A DNA stretch of 64,000 nucleotides from Hyphomicrobiaceae bacterium (GTDB lineage Bacteria; Pseudomonadota; Alphaproteobacteria; Rhizobiales; Hyphomicrobiaceae): the NCBI GenBank assembly GCA_041397645.1, contig JAWKWE010000004.1:186001-250000 (forward strand), given 5' to 3'. The notes under the pieces are model-generated. The model saw only the letters and a program-made list of their open reading frames with translations. It did not search any database and was not told the DNA's origin. How positions within the stretch are numbered: position 1 is the first letter of the stretch; each line of letters starts with the position of its first letter. The translations under genes were made by a program, and so were the position numbers. Below are positions 8,078 through 16,555 of the stretch, one piece after another.

Positions 8078-8096
8078 GTGCCAAATCAGTGCCAAA
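8078..8096. repeat. Tandem GTGCCAAA pair, right end of element
   Basis: GTGCCAAAT at 8078 and GTGCCAAA at 8089 are spaced 11 bases apart, about 36 bases inside the right 40-bp repeat. They match the left-end pair in sequence and orientation. Confidence 0.6.
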
Positions 8097-8131
8097 ACGC
8101 TGTAACACTCTGATTGAAACGAGCGTAAAAA

Positions 8132-8171
8132 AGCTTGGGAAGCTGCCGTTCTACCATTGAACTACGCCCGC
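8132..8171. repeat. attR: 40-bp tRNA-Gly fragment
   Basis: This is an exact copy of the first 40 nucleotides of the tRNA-Gly gene without the 3' half, so it is not a functional tRNA. It marks the right boundary of the element and the original 5' end of the chromosomal tRNA gene. Confidence 0.9.
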
Positions 8172-8182
8172 GCTCGCCGATG

Positions 8183-8210
8183 GTCTAGCACAGCTCGCTC
8201 TGGCGGAAAA
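8183..8210 (-). promoter_or_regulatory. Candidate original tRNA-Gly promoter, now orphaned
   Basis: On the minus strand TTTTCC and CTAGAC are 16 bases apart. The -10 lies 11 bases before the tRNA 5' end at 8171, as expected for a tRNA promoter. After integration it would transcribe the 40-nt tRNA fragment and run into the minus-strand gene at 8008. Confidence 0.4.
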
Positions 8211-8251
8211 GGATGCGCCGCCCGTCCATCCCGCCTCACCATTCCGCCTGG

Positions 8252-8286
8252 TGAAAAAATCAAAGCCCCGGCCAAAGACTGGGGCT
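8252..8286 (-). terminator. Intrinsic terminator of mscL
   Basis: On the minus strand AAGCCCC and GGGGCTT form a stem with an 11-base loop, followed by TGATTTTTT. It lies about 30 bases past the mscL stop codon. Confidence 0.8.
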
Positions 8287-8315
8287 TCGCTTTCTACGGA
8301 TCGCGCCTGCGGCTG

Positions 8316-8705
8316 TTACTTCTTGGCCGCGAGCAGATCACGAATTTCTTTCAGATAGACCTCGGTCGGGGGCGGGGCTGCGGGAGCCGCTGCAGGAGCC
8401 GGCTTCTTCATCGTGTTGATTGCCTTGATCAGCATGAAGATGGCGAAGGCCGTGATCATGAACTTGATGATGGCGTTGAGGAACAGACCGTACCTGATCT
8501 CGATGGGTTCGGTCGGCGTCGGCAACCCGACAGAGAGGGTGGAGAAATCGACGCCCGCCATCAGATAGCCGATCGGCGGCATGATGATATTGTCGACCAG
8601 CGTCGAAACGATCGGCGAGAACGCGGCGCCCATGATCACGCCGACGGCGAGATCGACGACGTTGCCGCGCATGGCGAATTCTTTGAATTCCTGCAACATG
8701 CTCAT
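8316..8705 (-). CDS. mscL: Large-conductance mechanosensitive channel MscL
   Basis: The 129-residue protein has the full MscL pattern. An N-terminal amphipathic helix (MLQEFKEFAMRGNVVDLAVGVIMGAAF) leads into TM1, and a periplasmic loop holds the sequence from DFSTL to TEPIEIRYG. TM2 is LFLNAIIKFMITAFAIFMLIKAIN, and the C-terminal helix EVYLKEIRDLLAAKK follows an Ala/Pro-rich linker. The homopentameric inner-membrane channel opens under tension to release solutes during hypo-osmotic shock. ATG at 8705 is preceded by GGAAGGACC. It is a single-gene unit with its own terminator. Confidence 0.97.
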   Translation of the reverse strand: MSMLQEFKEFAMRGNVVDLAVGVIMGAAFSPIVSTLVDNIIMPPIGYLMAGVDFSTLSVGLPTPTEPIEIRYGLFLNAIIKFMITAFAIFMLIKAINTMKKPAPAAAPAAPPPTEVYLKEIRDLLAAKK

Positions 8706-9161
8706 GTTTGAAGGTCCTTCCCCTGGGTGTCGTTGTTAAACGGCTTCAGTGTTGTCGGGAGGTCGGGCCCGTAGGCCGGGAACCGCTGCCCCTCGTAAGG
8801 AATAGGCCGGTCACAACAAGACCGGACGATTCGCCGCGAAGCTAGGATACATCAGTCCGAAGAGCAATCTGAGCACTCGTAGCGATTTGCCCTGGAAAAG
8901 CGGAGGTCTCATTCACTGGATCACAATATTTGGCCATGAATCCCGGTCAGAACGGTTCAGGTCGGAATCTGGTTGGAATTGTTTGGAACCTGGGCTTTGG
9001 CACCATGGGGGGACGGCCGCGACTGTGCATGGCGCGATTGACCGGCGCTGACGCGCAGGATTTGGCCTGCTAAAGCGGTGAGCCAGAGCCGCGCGGCCGA
9101 CGGGGACGCTTGATCCTTAGGTCCAAAAGCGACGCCAAGGGTCTTGAGGGGAGACACGATC
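8706..9161. other. Intergenic region between divergent mscL and symporter genes
   Basis: About 455 bases hold the promoters of two divergent units. I see no convincing ORF, RNA gene, repeat or clear sigma-70 hexamer pair. A GT-rich stretch near 8950-8995 has no recognisable function. Confidence 0.5.
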
Positions 9162-9419
9162 ATGGAACGTAAGGAACGCAAGCCCTATTGGCGGTCCACG
9201 AAATGGCAGCTCATCGCCAGTCTCGTGCCCTTCGTGTGCGTCATGCTGGTGCTGCCGATGTACGCCGAGCAACTCAATACCAACCGCTTCCTGGGCTTTC
9301 CTCTCGGCTACTTCCTGGCCGCTCATGGCTTCTTCCTGGTCGCCGTAGTTACGGTTGCAAGCTACGTCAATCGCCAGAACGCCATCGACCACTGGCACGG
9401 CGCCAACGAAGATCTCTGA
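9162..9419 (+). CDS. DUF4212 small subunit of sodium:solute symporter
   Basis: The 85-residue protein begins with the family hallmark of a charged start followed by YWRSTKWQLIASLVPF. It has two membrane segments (about 15-37 and 47-69, including GFPLGYFLAAHGFFLVAVVTVASYV) and ends NRQNAIDHWHGANEDL. ATG at 9162 follows GAGGGGAGA. DUF4212 proteins are encoded immediately before VC_2705-type sodium:solute symporters, as here (61-base gap), and are thought to be small accessory subunits. Substrates in related systems are short carboxylates such as acetate. Confidence 0.88.
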   Translation: MERKERKPYWRSTKWQLIASLVPFVCVMLVLPMYAEQLNTNRFLGFPLGYFLAAHGFFLVAVVTVASYVNRQNAIDHWHGANEDL

Positions 9420-9480
9420 GCACGCGCATTCCGTCCTTCCGCCTCGCAGGTCCCGCCAGCCAAGGGTAGCCCTCTAAAAG

Positions 9481-11325
9481 ATGTCATTTTCCTCGCGAAC
9501 ACGTTTGATCAATCCGCGGCTGGGGACCTACTTCAGCATCTTTGCGGCGCTGTTTGCGGCACTGTTCCTGCTTTCGCTGATCTTCGAGCAACTGAGCATC
9601 AGCGACGATCTTCTTCGGATGGGACTGTTTGCTGGTCCCCTCATTCTTTACGTCGCCATCGGCGCGGCCGTCGCATCCAAGCAGCCGCTGGACTACTTCG
9701 CGGCCGGTCGCCGTGTACCCGCTGGCTATACCGGAATGCTGCTGGCGATCATTGCCTGCGGCGGCACGATGCTGGTCGCGGGTACCGGCGCCTTCTTCCT
9801 CTCCGGCTTCGATGCGCTGGTTCTGATGATGGGCGGGCTTGCGGGCTTCGTTCTGATGGCGATGCTGCTGGCACCCTTCTACCGCAAGTTCGGTGCCTAT
9901 ACGGTGCCGAGCTACCTGGGCAGACGATTTGACAGCCGATCGCTGCGCATCGTGGCGGCCATGGTCACGGCGGTGCCAATCCTTCTTGTGCTCTCCGCAG
10001 AGTTGCACATCGGCGCTGGCGTCGCGGCGCATCTCACCGGCTACGGACCCGGCACGATGATGGCCGTGTTGGTGGCAACGGTCATCGTCATTGTCGTTCC
10101 TGGCGGCAAGAGAAGCTTCACCTGGGCGGCCGTCGCGCAATCTGTGGCCGCTATCCTCGGACTGGCCATTGTTGCCGCCACCATCGCGACACTGGTCACG
10201 AGCCTTCCGGTTCCCCAGCTCATGCACGGGCCTTTGGTGCGCAACATGGTGCGTAACGAGGTGCCCCAGGGATTGTCCGTCATAAACGCCGCGTCTCTCG
10301 CCTTCGATCTTCCCGGCCAGGGATTGCAGCACATCACAAAGCCCTACACCCAGCCCTTCGGCTCAATCGGCGCACCCGCATTCGCATTGGGCGTCCTCAT
10401 GATTGCAACAGGACTTGCCGCCGCTCCCTGGCTGTTGCCCCGGGTTGCCGCAACACCTTCCGTCTATGACGCGCGGAAATCGCTGGGCTGGGCGACCGTA
10501 CTGTTCGGCATCGTCCTCCTGACGATCTCGTCCCTTGCCGTCTTCATGCGCGACTTCGTGTTGGATTTCATCATGACGGAGCGGGTCGGGGCGTTGCCGC
10601 AATCCATCACCGACCTGATGAACCTGGGCTTCATGTCTCTGGCCGAGGGCGCCGACCAAGGCAATTCGATTGGCTACGACGCCATGTCGTTCGATCGCGA
10701 CGGCATCATCTTCGCCACCGGCGTCGCCGTCGGACTTCCACGCTCATACATGTACCTTGGTATGGCCGGCGCACTGGCGGCGAGCCTTGCCTCGATCTGC
10801 GCGACCACGATGGCCCTGTCCGCAATCCTGGCTGAGGACGTGGTGCAGGGCTCGAATTGGGAGCCTTCTGCAAGTCCATCACGCGTTTGGACGGCTCGAG
10901 CCTTCGTAGGCGTTGCAGCGTTGAGCGGAGCGGTACTCAGCTTGCTGGCGCCCACCGACCCGCTGCAGCTCGTGCTCTGGGCTCTCGCCCTGACCAGCGC
11001 CAGCCTGTTCCCGCTGCTGGTGCTGTCGATATGGTGGAAGCGCCTCACCCACAATGGGGCGCTGGCCGGCATGTTGACGGGGTTTGGCGTCGCGGCGATG
11101 GCGATCTTCATGTCCGAGGCCGGGATCCTGGGACTTCCCAGCGCCATTGCCGGCGTCCTCGGCCTGCCCTTTGCCACGATCGTGGCCATGGCGCTGTCGA
11201 GCGCCTTCCCGGAAACGAGCCGCCACGATCTCGAAGTCGTACGCGACATCCGCATTCCAGGCGGCGAGATCATCTACGACCGCGAGATGCGCCGGCTCGA
11301 GATCAAGAAGCACGCTCGCAAGTAG
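9481..11325 (+). CDS. Sodium:solute symporter, large subunit (VC_2705 subfamily)
   Basis: The 614-residue membrane protein of the SSS family has about 13 hydrophobic segments. The signature region near 70-95 reads LDYFAAGRRVPAGYTGMLLAIIACGGTMLVAGTGAFF, followed by FYRKFGAYTVPSYLGRRFDSRSLR. An insertion between membrane segments (about 255-290) and a charged C-terminus match the longer VC_2705-type members. It is expected to co-transport a small organic anion with sodium across the inner membrane together with the DUF4212 subunit upstream. The substrate is probably acetate or another monocarboxylate by family analogy, not shown by sequence. Confidence 0.9.
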   Translation: MSFSSRTRLINPRLGTYFSIFAALFAALFLLSLIFEQLSISDDLLRMGLFAGPLILYVAIGAAVASKQPLDYFAAGRRVPAGYTGMLLAIIACGGTMLVAGTGAFFLSGFDALVLMMGGLAGFVLMAMLLAPFYRKFGAYTVPSYLGRRFDSRSLRIVAAMVTAVPILLVLSAELHIGAGVAAHLTGYGPGTMMAVLVATVIVIVVPGGKRSFTWAAVAQSVAAILGLAIVAATIATLVTSLPVPQLMHGPLVRNMVRNEVPQGLSVINAASLAFDLPGQGLQHITKPYTQPFGSIGAPAFALGVLMIATGLAAAPWLLPRVAATPSVYDARKSLGWATVLFGIVLLTISSLAVFMRDFVLDFIMTERVGALPQSITDLMNLGFMSLAEGADQGNSIGYDAMSFDRDGIIFATGVAVGLPRSYMYLGMAGALAASLASICATTMALSAILAEDVVQGSNWEPSASPSRVWTARAFVGVAALSGAVLSLLAPTDPLQLVLWALALTSASLFPLLVLSIWWKRLTHNGALAGMLTGFGVAAMAIFMSEAGILGLPSAIAGVLGLPFATIVAMALSSAFPETSRHDLEVVRDIRIPGGEIIYDREMRRLEIKKHARK

Positions 11326-11656
11326 GCAAATCCCGCGGCATCACCCAACCCAACGTCTGGCGAATCAACGCCAATCTCTCAGCGCCCGTCCGGCCATACA
11401 GCTAAAACGAGGCAAGCTGCGCTGCCGCGCAACCCTCTGTCTAAAAAATAGAAATCGCAATCGCCAGGGTTCGGACACAAACTTTAACCCGGCATTTACT
11501 CGGCGCTGACAGCTTCCTTCTCACAGTTCGAATCGTACCGCGTCCGGATTCTCACGGGCCTAAGCAGCGCTAAAGCGCAGGGGACGAGGCGAACCCTCTT
11601 TTACCGCGAATGGACCGTCCAAGAGACCCGGATCAGGTACGCCCTGAGGGAAGACG
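11326..11656. other. Intergenic region upstream of the PodJ-like gene
   Basis: About 330 bases with no ORF. A near-match to the CtrA box, TTAA-N7-TTTA, lies at 11484-11498, about 160 bases before the PodJ-like start. A ribosome site (GAGGGAAGACG) precedes that ATG. Nothing else is recognisable. Confidence 0.5.
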
Positions 11657-14641
11657 ATGTCCAATACCAACTGGAACGAGAGAGACCTAAGCAGCAATGC
11701 TGCAAACTTCGACCCTGCGGAAGGCCAAGGCTGCCACGCCGCCGACCTCAAGGAACTGCTGAACACGATCGTCAGCCAGATCACCGAGGCCGATCGCCGC
11801 CAAGCCGATACGCTCAACCAGTTGCAGGAACGCCTGAGCACAATGGGCCGCGACGCCCGTTCGCTGCGCGACAAGGTTCCGGACAAATACCAGCTCGCAT
11901 TTGAGCGCATCGAGGCCGGCATGGCCGAGCTTGCCGCCCGCATCAGCGAGAGCGGACCATCATACCCGGCCGCGAACGTTGAGACGGATCACCACCACGC
12001 GACACAGCCGTTTGGTCCTGCCACGACTTTCTCCGAACTTCGCACTTTCCAAGACGAAACTGGTATGGCGAGCGCACCCCAAACAATCGCCGAGGCCGCC
12101 AATGCCTCCGAGCCGCCAATGGCGCTGCGCTCGGCGCTCGCGAACTCGACCGCATGGCGGCGCGAAGAAAACACCCACAAGCCCATGCACGACGTCGACA
12201 CCTTCGATGTCATCGAAAGCCTGCCGGGCGACGTCACCAATCCTTGGGACGACGATTCAGCCGAAGCGCTTGCCAGCGTCTACGACAAGGAGCCGGACGC
12301 ATTCCCGCAGGATGCCTATTCATCCTCCGCTGGCGAAACAACACGCAATTATCCCTCAAGCGATGCGCTTGGTTCCGCATCTGTTGCCGATCACGGCTGG
12401 CTTGAGAAGCGGTTTGCAGAGATCTCCAAGCAGATCGAGACATCGATTGCCGAGATTCGTCCTGACGAGTCCTTCTTTGCCCTCGGCCAACGGCTCGATC
12501 AGTTCGAGCGCAGTGTGACCCAGGCCTTTGAGAACGTCGCATCGCAATCGGATTTCGAGGCGATCCGCCAGCTCGAAAGCCACATGATCGCGATTGTGGA
12601 GCACCTGGAATCGAGCCAAGGTCAACTGTCGCGCATTGAAAGCATCGAAGCGCAATTGGCCGATATCGGCGCCCGGCTCGACGCAATCCACGCCTTGGCA
12701 GACAGCGCTGCACCGGCCTACGCGGGCGATATGGGCGAGCACGGTGGCAACATGGACGTCACGGCCATCGCCAAGGCGGCGGCCGACGAGACCGCAGCTC
12801 GCCTGTCGGAATTTGCGCAGAACGCCGGAGACGGCTCTGGCATCCATGACCTTCGCGGTCTGCTTGAGCAATCCATGTCCAACGCTCGCCAGAGTGAGGA
12901 AAACACCAACGCGCTGCTGGATACGCTGCAACAGGCCATGATCCGGCTTCTCGATCGCATGGACGCCGTCGAATACAACCAGCATCAGGCCGCCAGCCAA
13001 CTGGCGCAACCTGCCTTCCAACAGGCTCCAGAACGGACGTTCCATACCGAAGACCCTTATACGCGCCAGATGCCGGATCCCGAACCGGAGTTCGATGACT
13101 ACGCACATGCGGAATCTTTGAACGATGTGCGCCGGGATCCTGATCCCATTGGTCTGGATGAAGCAGTAGCCGCAGTGGCGGCCAAGACTTCTATGCTCGC
13201 GCCGCGGCATCAAGTTTCCGACAGCGAGGTGGATGACCTGGCCCCAGCAAAGCCAGAACGCTCAGAACCTGAAAAACTGCGCCAGGATTTCATCGCCGAT
13301 GCGCGCCGCGCCAGAATGCGACTGGCTGCGGAAGCTGGCGACGATGAGCTTGAGGTTTCGGCTCCGTTGGCGGCGATCCCTCGCGAACCCATCGCCCCGG
13401 CGCCCGCTAAGGCCGCCAGAGCCTCAAAACCCGCAACGACAACCGTTTCAGATGCGCCCGCGAAGAAGGCATCGGCTATTTCGCCGCGCGTCGTTGCACT
13501 GTCCATCGCACTCGCCATTGCAAGCGGCGCCTATCTGTTTAATCCCTTCGCAAAATCGGGCGTGCCGACAGGCAATCCTGGCGCGATGATGAACCAGACA
13601 TCCGCTCCGACAGCCCCCGCAGGCGACAATACCGCGGCCAAGGCGAACAAGGGCAACGCCGGTGCCGATGCGCCACCGCCGGAAGCGGACTTCGGCACGC
13701 CCGAAAAGCGCTCTCAACTGAACCTTCATCAGATGTACGGTAGCGCTCCGGCCTCCACGCTTGCGATGAGCGGCGTCGCTCTGGCGCACCAAGCTACATC
13801 TGCCGACGCCATCGAGCGGTCGCGCCGTGAGCAAGCCATGGCCAGCATCTCCACGCGTCTCGGACAGGCTGCGGCCGAAAACCCTGCGATCGTTTCTCCG
13901 ACGGCCTTAGATCTCGCCGCCGTCCCTCGCAACGACAACGTCGCCGATCAGGTCGACTCCGGACATCGCAGCGCCCTGGACATGCCCCCGGCTATGGTGG
14001 GCCCACTTTCACTACGCCTGGCCGCGGCTAACGGCGACCCGTCGGCAGAGTTTGAGGTCGGCGCGCGCATTGCCGAGGGCAAGGGCCCGGATCAGAACTT
14101 CAAGGAAGCAGCCAAGTGGTATATGCGCTCGGCATCGAAGGGGTTTGCACAGGCTCAGTATCGCCTGGGCACCTTGTACGAGCGCGGTCTAGGAATGAAG
14201 CCCGACGAAGCACGGGCCAAGGAGTGGTACGCACGCGCCGCCGGACAGGGCAACATAAAGGCCATGCATAACCTTGCCGTGCTGAGCGCCAACGGCAAGA
14301 CGGGCTCTCCCGACTACGCAATCGCTGCCCGCTATTTCAAGGATGCCGCCGCTCGTGGCCTTTCCGACAGCCAATTCAACCTCGCCGTCCTCTACGAAAA
14401 CGGCTTGGGCGTCCCTGCCGATATGCGTGAAGCCTACAAATGGCTGTCGCTCGCCGCGCGCCACGGCGACAAGGAGGCCTTGCGCCGTCGGGATATCATG
14501 AAGGGCAAGCTTACGGCGGCAGAACTCAAAGCAGCAGAGAAGATGGCGGCCGGTTTCCGCCCGCTGCCGACTGATCCGCTCATCAACGATGCCCGGACCG
14601 CTGGCGAGGCATGGAAGAAGAACTCTTCCGACCAAGGTTGA
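11657..14641 (+). CDS. PodJ-like polar localization factor with Sel1 repeats
   Basis: The 994-residue protein has the PodJ layout. A long acidic cytoplasmic part (1-600) contains several coiled-coil stretches (for example 30-90, 245-350 and 365-440). One membrane helix follows near 607-630 (VVALSIALAIASGAYLFNPF), then a periplasmic linker, then at least four Sel1 repeats near 785-950 (GDPSAEFEVGARIAEGKG, AQYRLGTLYERGLGM, AMHNLAVLSANG, SQFNLAVLYENGLGV). In Caulobacter PodJ organises the new pole and recruits other polarity factors. No peptidoglycan-binding domain is visible after the repeats. Homology is by architecture; the coiled coils evolve too fast for confident identity. Confidence 0.8.
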   Translation: MSNTNWNERDLSSNAANFDPAEGQGCHAADLKELLNTIVSQITEADRRQADTLNQLQERLSTMGRDARSLRDKVPDKYQLAFERIEAGMAELAARISESGPSYPAANVETDHHHATQPFGPATTFSELRTFQDETGMASAPQTIAEAANASEPPMALRSALANSTAWRREENTHKPMHDVDTFDVIESLPGDVTNPWDDDSAEALASVYDKEPDAFPQDAYSSSAGETTRNYPSSDALGSASVADHGWLEKRFAEISKQIETSIAEIRPDESFFALGQRLDQFERSVTQAFENVASQSDFEAIRQLESHMIAIVEHLESSQGQLSRIESIEAQLADIGARLDAIHALADSAAPAYAGDMGEHGGNMDVTAIAKAAADETAARLSEFAQNAGDGSGIHDLRGLLEQSMSNARQSEENTNALLDTLQQAMIRLLDRMDAVEYNQHQAASQLAQPAFQQAPERTFHTEDPYTRQMPDPEPEFDDYAHAESLNDVRRDPDPIGLDEAVAAVAAKTSMLAPRHQVSDSEVDDLAPAKPERSEPEKLRQDFIADARRARMRLAAEAGDDELEVSAPLAAIPREPIAPAPAKAARASKPATTTVSDAPAKKASAISPRVVALSIALAIASGAYLFNPFAKSGVPTGNPGAMMNQTSAPTAPAGDNTAAKANKGNAGADAPPPEADFGTPEKRSQLNLHQMYGSAPASTLAMSGVALAHQATSADAIERSRREQAMASISTRLGQAAAENPAIVSPTALDLAAVPRNDNVADQVDSGHRSALDMPPAMVGPLSLRLAAANGDPSAEFEVGARIAEGKGPDQNFKEAAKWYMRSASKGFAQAQYRLGTLYERGLGMKPDEARAKEWYARAAGQGNIKAMHNLAVLSANGKTGSPDYAIAARYFKDAAARGLSDSQFNLAVLYENGLGVPADMREAYKWLSLAARHGDKEALRRRDIMKGKLTAAELKAAEKMAAGFRPLPTDPLINDARTAGEAWKKNSSDQG

Positions 14642-14670
14642 GGTGGGGGCCCGGTTCTTTCCGGCCACCT
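14641..14670 (+). terminator. Possible terminator hairpin without U-tract
   Basis: AGGTGG and CCACCT with inner CCGG/CCGG form a stem right after the PodJ-like stop codon. No T-run follows, so it may be a processing or Rho-assisted site rather than an intrinsic terminator. Confidence 0.3.
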
Positions 14671-14812
14671 GCGCCGTAATACCGTAATAATGCTTGCTTC
14701 TTTCCCTTCTCATGGGGCTCCGACCCGTCTATAGCCAACACGTAGTGATGTGTGGCGCTGTTGCGATGGTCGCGCGGCCATATTCGCTGCATGCAAGCGG
14801 ACACGAAGGGTA

Positions 14813-15739
14813 ATGTACGTCTACCTGCCGATCGCAGAAATGTCGGTAAATGTCCTGGTTCTTCTGGGACTGGGCGCTGCGGTTGGGTTTCTTTCCGGCC
14901 TATTCGGTGTGGGCGGCGGCTTTCTCATGACGCCGCTGCTCATGTTCCTCGGCGTGCCGCCTGCTGTCGCTGTCGCGACCGGAACCGCCCATGTCGTCGC
15001 GTCCTCGGTCTCCGGGGCCATCACCCAATACCGGCGCAACAACGTCGACGTGAAGATGGGCCTGATCATGTGCCTGGGCGGCCTGGTGGGCACGACCGTC
15101 GGCGTCGAGACCGTTCGCGTGCTGCGCCGAGCTGGGCAATTCGATCTGATCATTTCCTTGACCTACGTGACGTTCCTGGGTGTCATCGGCGCCTTGATGC
15201 TGATCGAAAGCATCAACACTTGGCGTAAAGCACAGGCGGGTATCGTCCCCGCTGGGCGCCAGTCGGGGCAGCACAGCTGGGTCGACGGTTTGCCCTTCAA
15301 AATGCGGTTTCACCGTTCAAAGCTTTACATCAGCGCCATCCCGCCGATTTGTATCGGCATGTTCGTAGGCTTCATGGCGGCCGTCATGGGCATTGGCGGC
15401 GGCTTCGTCATCATACCGGCGATGATCTACTTGCTCCGCATGTCGACCAGCGTGGTCGTCGGCACATCGCTTTTCCAGATCGTTTTCGTGGCCGCGCTGG
15501 CGACTGTGTTGCACGCCATGCAGAACAAGACGGTCGATGTGATGCTGGCGGTCGTGTTGATGGCAGGCGGCGTGCTGGGCGCTCAATACGGCACGACAGT
15601 GGGCGAAAAGATCCGTGGGGATCACTGGCGGTTTAGCCTGGCCGTGCTGGTTTTGGCGGTCTGCCTCAGAATGGGCTACGATCTGGTAGCCGCCCCAAGC
15701 GACCTGTACTCGTTCGGCGGCATGCATCGGGGACCGTGA
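14813..15739 (+). CDS. TauE/SafE family membrane exporter
   Basis: The 308-residue protein has about eight membrane segments in two related halves. Each half carries the glycine-rich TauE/SafE motif: GFLSGLFGVGGGFLMTPLLMFLGVPPAVAVATGTAHV near 24-60, and GFMAAVMGIGGGFVIIPAMIYLLRM in the second half. ATG at 14813 follows GAAGGG. The family exports sulfite, sulfoacetate or other organosulfur anions, but some members have other roles. The next gene starts within its stop codon, so the two proteins are translationally coupled. Confidence 0.88.
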   Translation: MYVYLPIAEMSVNVLVLLGLGAAVGFLSGLFGVGGGFLMTPLLMFLGVPPAVAVATGTAHVVASSVSGAITQYRRNNVDVKMGLIMCLGGLVGTTVGVETVRVLRRAGQFDLIISLTYVTFLGVIGALMLIESINTWRKAQAGIVPAGRQSGQHSWVDGLPFKMRFHRSKLYISAIPPICIGMFVGFMAAVMGIGGGFVIIPAMIYLLRMSTSVVVGTSLFQIVFVAALATVLHAMQNKTVDVMLAVVLMAGGVLGAQYGTTVGEKIRGDHWRFSLAVLVLAVCLRMGYDLVAAPSDLYSFGGMHRGP

Positions 15740-16551
15740 TGGAGTTGGCCCGAACCTCGCTTGCTGCGCTGTCTCTTGCTGTCGCTTTTGCAACAGCCAT
15801 TCCGGCCCGCGCGCAGACCCAGCCACCTGAAACCATCGAAGCCGACGTCTCCACCCGCAGCGTTGCCATCACACCGGATTATACCGGGACCGAGATCCTG
15901 ATTTTCGGAACAGTAGAGCATAGCCGTCAGCCGAGCGCAGAGGCGGGAACCTATGACATCGTCGCGGTCGTCGAAGGCATGTCGTTGCCGGCGATCGTGC
16001 GGCGCAAGTCGCGGGTCGGTGGACTGTGGATCAACACCGACTCGGTCCGTTTTTCCTCCTTCCCGAGCTTCTACGGTATCGCAACCACGCGCCCGCTCGA
16101 CGAGATTGCGGAACCTCAAACGCTCGCCACTTATCAGATCGGTTTCGGTTACGTGCGCATGGTTCCATCCGGAAGCATCCGGTGGGCGCCATCGACGCCG
16201 GAGCAGGCCGAGGAGTATCGCACTGCTGCCATTCGCCTGAAGAAAAAGGACCGCCTGTTCGTTCAGTCGGATTACGGCGTCACCTTTCGCGGGCGCTCGC
16301 TTTTTCGAGCAACCATCTCGCTTCCTGCCAACGTGCCGGTGGGACCGCTGACCACGCGACTGTTCCTTTTCAAGGACGGTAAGATGCTCTCGCAGTACAA
16401 AAGCGAAGTGATGATGGAGCGCACAGGGCTTGAGCGCTTCCTGCACGATGCGGCTTATGACTCCCCGTTTCTCTACGGGTTATCGACCGTGCTCGTCGCC
16501 GGGGCGGCAGGGTTGTTCGCCTCCTTCGCCTTCCGCCGCGGTCCGCGCTGA
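15739..16551 (+). CDS. TIGR02186-type exported/membrane protein
   Basis: The protein has about 270 residues, a signal peptide (LAALSLAVAFATAIPARAQ) and a beta-rich central part. One C-terminal membrane helix (FLYGLSTVLVAGAAGLFASFAF) follows. The pattern EADVSTRSVAITPDYTGTEILIFGTVE near the N-terminus is characteristic of the alphaproteobacterial TIGR02186 family, which is encoded next to TauE/SafE permeases, as here. ATG overlaps the upstream stop (TGATG); GTG at 15736 would add one codon. It probably exposes a periplasmic domain anchored at its C-terminus. Function unknown. Confidence 0.83.
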   Translation: MELARTSLAALSLAVAFATAIPARAQTQPPETIEADVSTRSVAITPDYTGTEILIFGTVEHSRQPSAEAGTYDIVAVVEGMSLPAIVRRKSRVGGLWINTDSVRFSSFPSFYGIATTRPLDEIAEPQTLATYQIGFGYVRMVPSGSIRWAPSTPEQAEEYRTAAIRLKKKDRLFVQSDYGVTFRGRSLFRATISLPANVPVGPLTTRLFLFKDGKMLSQYKSEVMMERTGLERFLHDAAYDSPFLYGLSTVLVAGAAGLFASFAFRRGPR

Positions 16552-16555
16552 TCCA

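Larger units (their letters stand above)
6878..8171. mobile_element. Small tRNA-Gly-integrated element, no integrase
   Basis: About 1.25 kb lies between two identical 40-bp copies of the tRNA-Gly 5' half. It holds two convergent small genes, a plus-strand gene (7120-7599) and a minus-strand gene (7565-8008), and no recombinase. Near each end is a pair of direct repeats of GTGCCAAA(T) spaced 11-12 bases apart (7045 and 7057; 8078 and 8089), resembling arm-type sites for a tyrosine integrase. Its base composition is visibly more AT-rich than the flanks. It is either a deletion remnant of a larger island or a satellite mobilised by an integrase in trans. Confidence 0.8.

Noticed and set aside
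8132..8171. Second tRNA-Gly gene at the right boundary
   Set aside because: Only the first 40 nucleotides are present; the T arm and acceptor 3' strand are missing, so it is an attachment-site remnant.
8157..8711. Long plus-strand open frame opposite mscL
   Set aside because: It is antisense to a clear MscL gene, has arginine- and histidine-rich composition typical of a GC-rich shadow frame and no ribosome site.
9484..10332. Minus-strand frame opposite the symporter
   Set aside because: Very His/Gln/Arg-rich composition as expected of the complement of a membrane-protein gene; no ribosome site or motif.
10879..11313. Possible overlapping antisense gene near the symporter C-terminus
   Set aside because: Low-complexity Gln/Arg/Gly composition and no start signal; explained as a shadow frame.
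14683..14696. CCGTAATACCGTAATAA short direct repeat after the PodJ-like gene
   Set aside because: Only two imperfect copies; too short to interpret as a binding-site array or origin element.
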